Assembly: GCF_004799395.1 (NCBI RefSeq)
Contig: NZ_SSMZ01000025.1
Coordinates: forward strand, 1 to 35,492
Direction of reading: 5' to 3'
Length of the DNA stretch: 35,492 bases
DNA from: Phenylobacterium sp.
GTDB taxonomy: Bacteria; Pseudomonadota; Alphaproteobacteria; Caulobacterales; Caulobacteraceae
The position numbers were made by a program, and so were the translations under genes. Numbering within the stretch: the stretch's first letter is position 1; every line of letters begins with the position of its first letter. The notes beneath the pieces were generated by a model, which had not been told where the DNA came from, ran no database searches, and saw only the letters and a list, made by a program, of their open reading frames with translations. This document shows positions 10,977 through 19,356 of this stretch, piece after piece.

Positions 10977-11921
10977 ATGCAGCTCCAGAACATCATCACC
11001 ATCGTCGGCGCGATCTTCATCCTGGCGGGCCTGGGCGGCGTCGCCTGGCTGGCGGCGGGCGAGTTTCGCCTTCGCGCCATCCGCCGCGGCCGCCTGGCCA
11101 CCGCCGGCGGCCCCGGCTTGGCCACGCGCCGGCGCGATCCCAACAGCGGCATCAGCGGCCAGTTCATGGGCCAGATCCGCCGGCTCGGCCAGCAGAGCGC
11201 GGTGCGCGATCCCGCCAAGCTTTCGGTGCTCCGCTCGCGCCTGATGCAGGCCGGCTTCTACAATCGCGAAGCCCCGGTGATCTATCTGGGCGTCCGCGCC
11301 GCCTCCCTGGCCGTCGCCACCTTGGGCGTGATCCTGGTCCTGCCGCTGGTCGCCGGCGGCAAAGCCAGCTTCATGGGCATCGTGGTCGCCGTCGTCCTGG
11401 CGGGCATCGCGATGCTGGGTCCCGACCGCATCCTGAACATGCGCCGCGGCAAGCGCGAGCGGGAGTATTCCGACGGCTTCCCCGACCTCCTGGACCTCTT
11501 GGTGGCCTCGGTGGAAGCAGGCCTGAGCCTGGACGCCGCGGTGACCCGGGTCACCGAGGAATTGGCCCGGCGCTATCCGAACCTGACGGTGCACCTGAGG
11601 TTCCTGGTGCTCGAGCTGCGCGCCGGCAAGTCGCGCAAGGACGCCTGGTCGGCGTTCGCCGACCGCCTGGGCATCGACGACGCCCGCCAGCTCGCCACCA
11701 TGCTGCGCCAGGCCGAGGAGATGGGCACCAGCCTGGGCGAGACCCTCACCGTGTTTTCGCAGGACATGCGCTCCAAGCGGATGCTGCGGGCGGAAGAGAA
11801 GGCCCTGGCCCTGTCCGCCAAGCTGACCGTGCCGCTGATCCTCTTCATCTTCCCCTGCCTGCTGGGCTCACTGATGCTGCCGGCCGCCGCGCGACTGATG
11901 AAGGTCTTCGGTCACCACTAA
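10977..11921 (+). CDS. tadC: Tad pilus inner-membrane platform protein TadC (type II secretion F family)
   Basis: 314 aa; GFPDLLDLLVASVEAGLSLDAAVTRVTEELA, ATMLRQAEEMGTSLGETLTVFSQDMRSKRMLRAEEKALALSAKLTVPLILFIFPCL. Confidence 0.92.
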   Translation: MQLQNIITIVGAIFILAGLGGVAWLAAGEFRLRAIRRGRLATAGGPGLATRRRDPNSGISGQFMGQIRRLGQQSAVRDPAKLSVLRSRLMQAGFYNREAPVIYLGVRAASLAVATLGVILVLPLVAGGKASFMGIVVAVVLAGIAMLGPDRILNMRRGKREREYSDGFPDLLDLLVASVEAGLSLDAAVTRVTEELARRYPNLTVHLRFLVLELRAGKSRKDAWSAFADRLGIDDARQLATMLRQAEEMGTSLGETLTVFSQDMRSKRMLRAEEKALALSAKLTVPLILFIFPCLLGSLMLPAAARLMKVFGHH

Positions 11922-11942
11922 CCTTCCCGCTGCGCGGGAAGG
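11922..11942. terminator. Bidirectional terminator-like hairpin between convergent genes
   Basis: ccttcccgc-tgc-gcgggaagg, perfect 9-bp stem with 3-nt loop, filling the 25-nt gap between tadC (+) and the 11947 CDS (-). Confidence 0.6.
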
Positions 11943-11946
11943 GAGA

Positions 11947-13026
11947 TCAGAGCCCATAGGGCCGGTAGGGCCCCGCGATCAGCTGTTCGAAAATGCCCAC
12001 GCCTGTCAGCGTGGCTTCGCCGGGCGCCTCGAACGTCGCGGTGGAGATCGCCTGGATATGCCAGTTCTCCGGCGCGGCCATGTCGACGGCGGCCAGGTCG
12101 ATGTCCTCGCGCGCCACCGCCAGCTCGCCCTTCAGCGCCCCATGGCGCCATTCGCCGCCATAGCCGATGCCGCGCATCAGGAAGACGCTCTTCGGAGCGA
12201 TCCGCACCGTCGCCTCGCCCTGCGCCAGGGGGATCCTCAGCGTCCCGCCCAGCGCATGGCGCGTGCCGGCCTTCAGCGTCACCTCCTCCATCCGAGGCGT
12301 ATCGCAATGCCAGCCGCCTTCGGGCCCGGCGCCGTCGGGCAGGATCACCGCACGGGTGTTCCAGGGCTTGCCTTCGGTGTCCGCGTTGACGTGGAAAAAC
12401 ACGCTGCGATCGGCGAAGTTGAGCGGCGCCCACTGCCAGAAGAAACCCATGATTCCGCCGCCCGGCGTCGGTTGCGGGTCCGGCGCGCCGACGGGGCGGA
12501 TGCCCCAGGAACGGTCGCGGGTGCCGGTCCAGCCGGCGGCGCAGACGCGTCGGTCCCCGTCGACCTCTGTCCAGCCGGAGACCCGCACGTTCTGGGTCAG
12601 CCGCGTGTAGTCCATGAACATCCTGGGCCCGCTGCGGCGGGTGAAGCGGGGCTCTTCGATCGGGAAGGCCCGGCCCTCGAAGGTCAGCTCGCAGGCGAGG
12701 CCCTCGGCCTTTTCCAGCGTGACCTTGAGGGTCTGCAGGGGTTCGACCACCTCGATCCGCACCGGCCCGACGATCAGCTCCATCCGCTCCATGCCGAGGA
12801 TCCGCGAGGCGTGCAGGCACCGCTGCCCCCCGTCGCGGATGATCGAGATGTGGGCGTCGGCCACGTTCAGCGCCGGATAGACCCCGAAGGCCACAGCTAC
12901 GAACTCCGACCCGTCCGGCGAATAGCCGTTGAAGAAATAGCGGTCGTAGAAATTGCGGTCCGACCCGGCGTAGGCGATCGGCTCCGGCGTCTGGTGGATC
13001 GGGAAATCGTCGCCCTTGGTCAGCAT
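11947..13026 (-). CDS. CrtC-like (hydroxyneurosporene synthase/lipocalin-like) protein of unknown function
   Basis: 359 aa; RYFFNGYSPDGSEFVAVAFGVYP, GWTGTRDRSWGIRPVG, GFFWQWAPLNFADRSVFFHVNADTEGKPWNTRAVILPDG. Divergent to the P450. Confidence 0.55.
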   Translation of the reverse strand: MLTKGDDFPIHQTPEPIAYAGSDRNFYDRYFFNGYSPDGSEFVAVAFGVYPALNVADAHISIIRDGGQRCLHASRILGMERMELIVGPVRIEVVEPLQTLKVTLEKAEGLACELTFEGRAFPIEEPRFTRRSGPRMFMDYTRLTQNVRVSGWTEVDGDRRVCAAGWTGTRDRSWGIRPVGAPDPQPTPGGGIMGFFWQWAPLNFADRSVFFHVNADTEGKPWNTRAVILPDGAGPEGGWHCDTPRMEEVTLKAGTRHALGGTLRIPLAQGEATVRIAPKSVFLMRGIGYGGEWRHGALKGELAVAREDIDLAAVDMAAPENWHIQAISTATFEAPGEATLTGVGIFEQLIAGPYRPYGL

Positions 13027-13124
13027 TCGTGATCCTCCAGTCCCATTGACGCGCCGTCACGCTTGCGGGTCGCCGCCGGCGCGTATCAAGTGTGCGCGAC
13101 AAGAAGAACACAAGGGAGGGTCAA

Positions 13125-14411
13125 ATGAGCGTCATGACCGCTGCAGACCATCGAATCCCGAAAGACCAGGCCGCGATCCTGGTCGAGCCGGCGGCTTACG
13201 CCGACGGACGCATCCAGGAGACCTACCGCTGGCTGCGCGCCAACGAGCCGCTCGGCGTCGCGAGCATCGAAGGCGTCGATCCCTTCTGGGCAGTCACCCG
13301 CCACGCCGACATCCTGGAGATCAGCCGCCAGAACGACCTGTTCCACAACGGCGACCGCTCGCCGACCCTGGTCAGCCAGGACGCAGATCGGCAGGTCCGC
13401 GAGATGATGGGCGGCAGCCCGCACCTCCTGCGCACCCTGATCCACATGGATGCGCCGGATCACCTGAAGTACCGCCTGCTGACCCAGGCCTGGTTCATGC
13501 CCCAGAACCTGAAACGCCTGGAGGACCAGATCCGGGCGATCGCCAAAGCGGCCGTCGAGAAGATGGCGGCGGCCGGCGGACACTGCGACTTCGTCCAGGA
13601 GGTCGCCCTGCACTACCCGCTCAGGGTCATCATGAGCATCATGGGCGTGCCGCAGTCCGACGAACCGCGCATGCTGAAGCTCACCCAGGAGCTGTTCGGC
13701 GCCGCTGACCCCGAGCTGGCCCGCGACGCGTCCACGCCGCCCGCGGAACGCAAGTTCGACATGAGCGTGGTCATCGACTTCTCGAATTATTTCCGCGCCA
13801 TCTCCGAGGACCGTCGCGCCCACCCGACCGACGACCTGGCCAGCCTGATCGCCAACTCCCAGATCGACGGCCAGCCGATCAGCGACCTCGAGGCGATGAG
13901 CTACTACATCATCGTCGCCACCGCCGGGCACGACACCACCTCGTCCTCCACCGCCGGCGCGCTCTGGGCGCTGGCCGAGAATCCCAAGCAGCTGGCCAAG
14001 GTGAAGGCCGATCCGTCGCTGATCCCCGGCCTGGTGGACGAGTCCATCCGCTGGACCACGCCGGTGAAGACCTTCATGCGCACGGCCACCGCGGACGTCG
14101 CCTTTGCCGACCGCGACATCAAGAAGGGCGATTGGCTGATGCTCTGCTACGCCTCGGGTAATCGCGACGAAGCCGCGTTCGAGGCGCCCGATGAGTTCCG
14201 GGTCGACCGCAAGCCCAACCGGCATCTGGCTTTCGGCTATGGCGCGCACCTGTGCCTGGGCCAGCACCTGGCCAAGATGGAGATGCGCATCCTCTGGGAG
14301 GAACTGCTGCCCCGGCTCTCCGAGCTGGCGCTGGACGGCGTCCCGGCCATGAGCGAGGCCGTGTTCGTCAACGGACCCAAACGCCTGCCGATCCGCTTCC
14401 GGATGGCCTGA
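13125..14411 (+). CDS. Cytochrome P450
   Basis: Start ATG 13125 with upstream gggaggg RBS; I-helix AGHDTTSSSTAG, ExxR as ESIR, haem-binding FGYGAHLCLGQHLAKMEM. Confidence 0.96.
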   Translation: MSVMTAADHRIPKDQAAILVEPAAYADGRIQETYRWLRANEPLGVASIEGVDPFWAVTRHADILEISRQNDLFHNGDRSPTLVSQDADRQVREMMGGSPHLLRTLIHMDAPDHLKYRLLTQAWFMPQNLKRLEDQIRAIAKAAVEKMAAAGGHCDFVQEVALHYPLRVIMSIMGVPQSDEPRMLKLTQELFGAADPELARDASTPPAERKFDMSVVIDFSNYFRAISEDRRAHPTDDLASLIANSQIDGQPISDLEAMSYYIIVATAGHDTTSSSTAGALWALAENPKQLAKVKADPSLIPGLVDESIRWTTPVKTFMRTATADVAFADRDIKKGDWLMLCYASGNRDEAAFEAPDEFRVDRKPNRHLAFGYGAHLCLGQHLAKMEMRILWEELLPRLSELALDGVPAMSEAVFVNGPKRLPIRFRMA

Positions 14412-14414
14412 CGC

Positions 14415-15443
14415 TTGCCGGTTCATCCCCTGGAGCCGCGGCTCGCGGCCTATATCGCCGGCCGCCTGCCAGGCGCCGCCGATGTGACGGTGAGCGGCCT
14501 GGAGCGCATCTCCGGCGGCGCGTCTCGCGAGACATACCGGTTTCTTGCCAACTGGCGGCAGGGCGACGAGATGGTGACGCGGCGGCTGATCCTGCGGCGC
14601 GATCCGCCGGCCAGCCTGATCGACACCGAGCGTCGGGTGGAGTTCGCCGCCTACCGGGCCTTCCACGGCTCGGCCGTGCCGGTGCCGGCCATGTTGTGGC
14701 TGGAGGAGGCGGACGGGCCGCTGGACCATCCGTTCTTCATCGCCGAGGAGCTCGGCGGCTATCAAGCCTCGCCGCAACTGATGTTCGCGGGCGGCTATGA
14801 GGCGGTCCTGCCGCGGCTTGCCGAGCGCAAATGGACCATCCTGGGGCAGATCGCCCGCGCCGACCCGGCCGCGCTTGGCCTGACGCAGGTGATGGAGCCT
14901 GTAGCGCTCGACGGCTGCTGGCGGCGCGAACTGGACCACTGGGAGACGATCCTCGACTCCGACGAGGCCGAACCGCAGCCGATCGCGCGCGCCGCCATCC
15001 GTTGGCTGCGCAAGAACCCGCCGCCGCCCGCCCAGAAGCTGTCGGTCGTCCATGGCGACTACCGCACCGGCAACTTCCTCTACGACGAGACCGGCGAGAT
15101 CCACGGAGTGCTGGACTGGGAGATGGCCCACCTGGGCGACCCGCTGGAGGACCTGGCGTGGGGCTTCAATCCGGTCTGGCAATTCGGACGAAGCCTGGCC
15201 GGCGGCCTGGCGCCCCAGGACGAGGCGATCGCGATCTGGGAGCGCGCCAGCGGGCTCACCGCCGATCCGGGGGCGCTGCACTGGTGGATTCTGTTCAATT
15301 GCGTGAAGGGCCAAGGAATCTGGATAGGCTCGGCGCGGGCGTTCATCGACGGAGGCAATACCGATCCGATCATGGTCTACGCCGCCTGGTGGCTGCTGAA
15401 CGCCCAGGACCGGGCGATTCTGAAGGTGATGGGCAAGCTATGA
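14415..15443 (+). CDS. Phosphotransferase family (APH/ACAD10-like kinase)
   Basis: 342 aa, TTG start; RISGGASRETYRFLANW, LSVVHGDYRTGNFLYDETGEIHGVLDWEMAHLGDPLEDLAW (Brenner and DFG-like motifs). Confidence 0.88.
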   Translation: MPVHPLEPRLAAYIAGRLPGAADVTVSGLERISGGASRETYRFLANWRQGDEMVTRRLILRRDPPASLIDTERRVEFAAYRAFHGSAVPVPAMLWLEEADGPLDHPFFIAEELGGYQASPQLMFAGGYEAVLPRLAERKWTILGQIARADPAALGLTQVMEPVALDGCWRRELDHWETILDSDEAEPQPIARAAIRWLRKNPPPPAQKLSVVHGDYRTGNFLYDETGEIHGVLDWEMAHLGDPLEDLAWGFNPVWQFGRSLAGGLAPQDEAIAIWERASGLTADPGALHWWILFNCVKGQGIWIGSARAFIDGGNTDPIMVYAAWWLLNAQDRAILKVMGKL

Positions 15444-15823
15444 CGCCGCAGGTCCCGTCCGTCCTGGCCGAGATGGCCCAGCTGTTGCTGCGCAACGCCG
15501 CGCCCGACGTTCCCGCAGCCGAACGAGCCAATGCGCTCGGCCTGGCCGCCGCTGTGCTGGGCGTCGCCGCCGAGGTCTGGGACGAGGCCGCGGAGAACCT
15601 GGTCGCCGAGAACCGCGCGCTCGCGGCCTTGCTGGACGACACCGTCGACGAGGCCAGCCTCAGGCTCTCGGCCCTGCGCGTCGAGAACCAGCGCCTGCGC
15701 GAACGCCTGATCGCCGCCCACATCGCCGCCGAAGAGGCCGGCGACTTAAGACGCCAGAACGCCATCTGGGCGGAACTGATCGCCTCGACCGAGCGGCGCA
15801 AGCTCTCGATCTCGCCGGTCTGA
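15440..15823 (+). CDS. Small alpha-helical/coiled-coil protein of unknown function
   Basis: ATG at 15440 overlaps the stop of the phosphotransferase (ATGA); reads MTPQVPSVLAEMAQLLLRNAAPDVPAAERANALGLAAAVLGVAAEVWDEAAENLVAENRALAALLDDTVDEASLRLSALRVENQRLRERLIAAHIAAEEAGDLRRQNAIWAELIASTERRKLSISPV*. The 330-aa ORF in the track is only real from this Met. Confidence 0.75.
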   Translation: MTPQVPSVLAEMAQLLLRNAAPDVPAAERANALGLAAAVLGVAAEVWDEAAENLVAENRALAALLDDTVDEASLRLSALRVENQRLRERLIAAHIAAEEAGDLRRQNAIWAELIASTERRKLSISPV

Positions 15824-15837
15824 CGGGGGGTCTCACC

Positions 15838-17364
15838 ATGGCCTCGCAGCAGGACATCGCCAACCGCATCCCGATCACCGGCGCCTTGATGCTGGCGACG
15901 CTGATGAACACCTTGGATTCGACCATCGCCAACGTCGCCCTGCCGCACATACAGGGCAGCGTCTCGGCCTCGGCCGAGGAAATCGTCTGGGTGCTGACCA
16001 GCTACATTATCGCGACCGCCATCATGACGCCGCTGTCGGGCTGGCTCTCCATGAAGATCGGCCGCAAGACCATGTTCCTGGCGTCGATCGCCGGCTTCAC
16101 CCTGGCCTCGATCCTCTGCGGGATCGCCACCTCGCTGCCGGAGATCGTCATCTTCCGGCTCGCCCAGGGCGTCGCCGGCGCTTCGCTGATCCCGCTCTCA
16201 CAGACGGTGATGCTGGACATCTATCCGCAGCGGATGATCCCGCGGGTGATGAGCATCTGGAGCGCCGCGGTGATCCTGGGTCCGATCATAGGGCCGACCC
16301 TGGGCGGCTGGCTGACCGAGGACTTCTCCTGGCGCTGGGTCTTCTACATCAACGTGCCCATCGGCATCCTGGCCTTCTTCGGCATCTGGACCTTCATGGA
16401 CCGCGACGACGGCGGGCGAGAGCGGCCCTTCGACTTCCTCGGCTTTGGCGCGCTCGTCCTGTTCATCGGCGGCTTCCAACTCATGGTCGATCGCGGCCCG
16501 ACGCTCGACTGGTTCGACTCCAAGGAGGTGTGGTTCGAGGCGGCGATCTGCGCCACGGGCCTTTGGGTGTTCGTGGTCCAGACGATCACCGCTAAGCACC
16601 CGTTCTTTCACCGCGACCTGGCCAAGGACGGCAACTTCATCGGCACCACTATCTTCGGCATGTTCGTGGGCGTGCTGCTGTTCTCCACCAGCGCGCTATT
16701 GCCCTCGATGATGCAGACCCTGCTGGGCTATTCCGCCTTCCAGGCGGGCGTCGCCAGCATGACCCGGGGCCTCGGCTCGCTGATCGCCTTCCTGGCGGTG
16801 CCGATGCTGGTGGGGCGCTTCGGGCCGCGCACCGTCCTGCTGGTGGGCGTTCTGCTGTCCAGCCTGGCGCTCTGGCAGATGGGCCAGTTCGACCTCTCCA
16901 TGACGCCCACGCCCATCGAGATCGCCGGCTTCATCCAGGGCCTCGGCACCGGCCTCCTGTTCGCGCCGCTCAATACGCTGGCCTACGCCAAGCTCGCCCC
17001 GATCCACCGCACCGAAGGGACCATCGTCTCGACCATGGCCCGCAGCATCGGCTCCAGCGCCGGCATCTCGGTGCTGCAGGCCCTGCTGATTCGCGACGCC
17101 GCCACCGCCCATGCCGGCCTGACCACCCACATCACGGTCACCAATCCGGTGCTGCGCTGGGCGCTCCCGTCGATGTTCAGCCTGCAGCCCGGTCCCGGTC
17201 TCAGCGCCCTCAACGGCGAGGTCACCCGCCAGGGGACGATGATCAGCTACGACGCCCTTTTCAGCGGCATGGCTGTTGGCTGCCTGTTCCTCGCGCCCAC
17301 CCTGTTGTTCCTCAAGCCGGTGCGCGCAGCGGCGCCTTCGGCGCACGACTTGGTCGCTGACTAG
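15838..17364 (+). CDS. DHA2 family MFS drug/solute exporter (EmrB/QacA-like)
   Basis: 508 aa; LMNTLDSTIANVALPHIQGSVSASAEEIVWVLTSYIIATAIMTPLSGWLSMKIGRK, GPIIGPTLGGWLTEDFSWRWVFYINVPIG. Confidence 0.95.
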   Translation: MASQQDIANRIPITGALMLATLMNTLDSTIANVALPHIQGSVSASAEEIVWVLTSYIIATAIMTPLSGWLSMKIGRKTMFLASIAGFTLASILCGIATSLPEIVIFRLAQGVAGASLIPLSQTVMLDIYPQRMIPRVMSIWSAAVILGPIIGPTLGGWLTEDFSWRWVFYINVPIGILAFFGIWTFMDRDDGGRERPFDFLGFGALVLFIGGFQLMVDRGPTLDWFDSKEVWFEAAICATGLWVFVVQTITAKHPFFHRDLAKDGNFIGTTIFGMFVGVLLFSTSALLPSMMQTLLGYSAFQAGVASMTRGLGSLIAFLAVPMLVGRFGPRTVLLVGVLLSSLALWQMGQFDLSMTPTPIEIAGFIQGLGTGLLFAPLNTLAYAKLAPIHRTEGTIVSTMARSIGSSAGISVLQALLIRDAATAHAGLTTHITVTNPVLRWALPSMFSLQPGPGLSALNGEVTRQGTMISYDALFSGMAVGCLFLAPTLLFLKPVRAAAPSAHDLVAD

Positions 17365-17373
17365 GCGTTGGGG

Positions 17374-17718
17374 CTAGCCGTTGGCGGCGCGCGAATCCGC
17401 AGGCGCCTCGGCGCGCTCGGTCATGCCGTAGTCGCGCATCACGCTGGCCACCCGCAGGCGATAGTCAGAGAACACCTCCGCCCGTCCGGCGGCCTGGGCG
17501 CGGCGGTGGGCCTCCAGCGTCCGCCAGGCAGCCACCGCCGCCTCGTCGCGCCAAAAGGACAGCGACAGGATCTTGCCGGGCATCGTCAGGCTCTCGAACC
17601 GCTCGATGGACAAGAACCCGTCCATCGCCTCCAACCGGGGCTTCAAGGCCGCGGCGATGTCCAGGTAGTCCTGACGTCGGTCCGGATGCGGCTCGACCTC
17701 AAAGATGACCGCGATCAC
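17374..17718 (-). CDS. Antibiotic biosynthesis monooxygenase (ABM) domain protein
   Basis: [68 protein letters not shown] start at 17716-17718 overlaps the NIPSNAP stop. Confidence 0.8.
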   Translation of the reverse strand: MIAVIFEVEPHPDRRQDYLDIAAALKPRLEAMDGFLSIERFESLTMPGKILSLSFWRDEAAVAAWRTLEAHRRAQAAGRAEVFSDYRLRVASVMRDYGMTERAEAPADSRAANG

Positions 17719-18026
17719 CGCGGCCGCACCGGCTGCAGGAAGGTTCGCGTTTCCTCCAGGATGAATTTCCGCTCCTGGGCGAACTTGAGATTGGCCAGCG
17801 AGGCGGCGTCGGAGCGCAGGCGGCCGCGATAAATCTCGTAAGACGCCAGGCATTCGAAACCGATCATCGCGAGCGCGACGTTGTTGGTCCCTTCATGCGG
17901 CAGGAAATAGCCCAGCAGGTCGCCGCCCAGCGCCGGGATGATGGTCAGCCACTTCCTGGCGTAGTCTTCAAAATCGTCCTTCTTGTAGGGGTCGATGACG
18001 TAGCGGATGCAGCAGGTGATGCTCAT
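17715..18026 (-). CDS. NIPSNAP family protein
   Basis: 103 aa; [70 protein letters not shown]. Confidence 0.8.
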   Translation of the reverse strand: MSITCCIRYVIDPYKKDDFEDYARKWLTIIPALGGDLLGYFLPHEGTNNVALAMIGFECLASYEIYRGRLRSDAASLANLKFAQERKFILEETRTFLQPVRPR

Positions 18027-18090
18027 GGCGGTCTCCAGATTCAGGCCGCCGTCTTGCTACCCGGTTCGCGCTGCCGGACGTTTCGATCGC

Positions 18091-18141
18091 GCTCGAAGCC
18101 TCACCCATGGTCGGGCGACCACGATGCGCCTAGGCTCGAAG
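18091..18141. promoter_or_regulatory. Candidate operator region between the NIPSNAP (-) and ArsR-type (+) genes
   Basis: Perfect inverted repeat TGGTCG-GG-CGACCA at 18108-18121, flanked by direct repeats GCTCGAAG at 18091-18098 and 18134-18141, the latter directly before the regulator ATG. Confidence 0.4.
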
Positions 18142-18142
18142 T

Positions 18143-18850
18143 ATGAAAGTCGGCCCCGACATCGCCACGATCGCCGCGTTGCTGGGCGACCCGGCCCGGG
18201 CCAACATGGTCACGGCTCTCAGCGGCGGCCAGGCCCTGACCGCCGGCGAACTGGCCCGCGAGGCCGGGGTCTCCGCCCAGACCGCCAGCTCGCACCTCGC
18301 CAAGCTCGCAGCCGGCGGGCTGATCGAGGGCCGCAAGCAGGGCAGGCACGTCTACTACGCCCTCTCCGGTCCGGACGTGGCCGGCGTGATCGAGGCGCTG
18401 AGCGGCCTGGCGGCGCGCACCGGCCACACCCGCGTCCGCACCGGACCCAAGGAGCCGGCGCTCCGCCGCGCGCGGGTCTGCTACGACCATCTGGCCGGCG
18501 ACCTGGGCGTGGCCATGCTGGACAGCCTGACCCACCGCGGCATGATCGTCGGGTCAGGCGAGACCCTGGTGCTGACTGCCCCGGGCGAAGCCTTCATGAC
18601 GGCGCTGGGCCTCGACCTGCCGGCGCTCTCCAGCCTGCGCCGCCCGCTCTGCAAAGGCTGCCTGGACTGGAGCGTGCGCCGCTCGCACCTGGCCGGCGCG
18701 CTGGGCGCGGCCCTGCTCGAACGCTTCTTCGGCCTGGGCTGGGCCAAGCGAGAGCCGGACAGCCGGATCGTCAGTTTCAGCCCCCGCGGACTCGAGGCCT
18801 TCCGCGAAATCTTCGGAGTCCCGACGGAGAACGCGCAAGCCTTGGCGTGA
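18143..18850 (+). CDS. ArsR-type winged-helix transcriptional regulator
   Basis: 235 aa; IAALLGDPARANMVTALSGGQALTAGELAREAGVSAQTASSHLAKLAAGGLIEGRKQGRHVYYALSG; Cys-containing C-terminal region CKGCLDWSVRRSHLAGALGAALLERF. Confidence 0.9.
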   Translation: MKVGPDIATIAALLGDPARANMVTALSGGQALTAGELAREAGVSAQTASSHLAKLAAGGLIEGRKQGRHVYYALSGPDVAGVIEALSGLAARTGHTRVRTGPKEPALRRARVCYDHLAGDLGVAMLDSLTHRGMIVGSGETLVLTAPGEAFMTALGLDLPALSSLRRPLCKGCLDWSVRRSHLAGALGAALLERFFGLGWAKREPDSRIVSFSPRGLEAFREIFGVPTENAQALA

Positions 18851-18938
18851 CATTCGTCGCCCGCTCGGCTTTGCTGGCGGCGCCGCCGATTTGGCGCGCC
18901 AAGCCGCAAATCCATTTTCGATAGGGACGGATTTCAAG

Positions 18939-19352
18939 ATGCCACCACCACGGATGTTGCCCGAACCGACGCCCGAGACCCGGAATTTCTGGGACGGCTG
19001 CAAGGCGGGCGAGTTGCGCCTGCAGCGCTGCACCGACTGCGACGGCGGAAGCTATTTCCCGCCCCGGCCCTTCTGCCCCAGGTGCGGCAGTCGCAAGGTC
19101 GAGGCCTACAAGGCCAGCGGCCAGGGCGTTCTCTGGTCCTACGTGATCAACATGCGCCCGCGCCCCGACATGGGAACCGAGCCCTACGCCATCGCGGTGG
19201 TGAAGCTGGCCGAGGGTCCGCAGATGATGACCAACATCGTCGGCTGCCCGCAGACGCCGGAGGCGCTGGTCCTGGACATGCCGGTGAAGGTCACCTTCGC
19301 GCCCCAGAACGACGACATCTCGCTCCCCTTCTTCGAACCGGCGGGAGCTTAA
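18939..19352 (+). CDS. Zn-ribbon / OB-fold DUF35 family acyl-CoA-associated protein
   Basis: ETRNFWDGCKAGELRLQRCTDCDGGSYFPPRPFCPRCGSRKVEAYKASGQGVLWSYVI: CxxC...CxxC rubredoxin-like ribbon plus OB fold; precedes a thiolase-like gene. Confidence 0.9.
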   Translation: MPPPRMLPEPTPETRNFWDGCKAGELRLQRCTDCDGGSYFPPRPFCPRCGSRKVEAYKASGQGVLWSYVINMRPRPDMGTEPYAIAVVKLAEGPQMMTNIVGCPQTPEALVLDMPVKVTFAPQNDDISLPFFEPAGA

Positions 19353-19356
19353 GGCC

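Noticed and set aside
11918-13111. 397-aa - strand ORF overlapping the CrtC-like gene in another frame
   Set aside because: Arg/Gly/Pro-rich shadow frame; the 359-aa frame has a normal protein composition and motif-like segments.
13086-15314. 742-aa - strand ORF opposite the P450 and phosphotransferase
   Set aside because: Antisense shadow of two well-supported genes; composition typical of a frame artefact.
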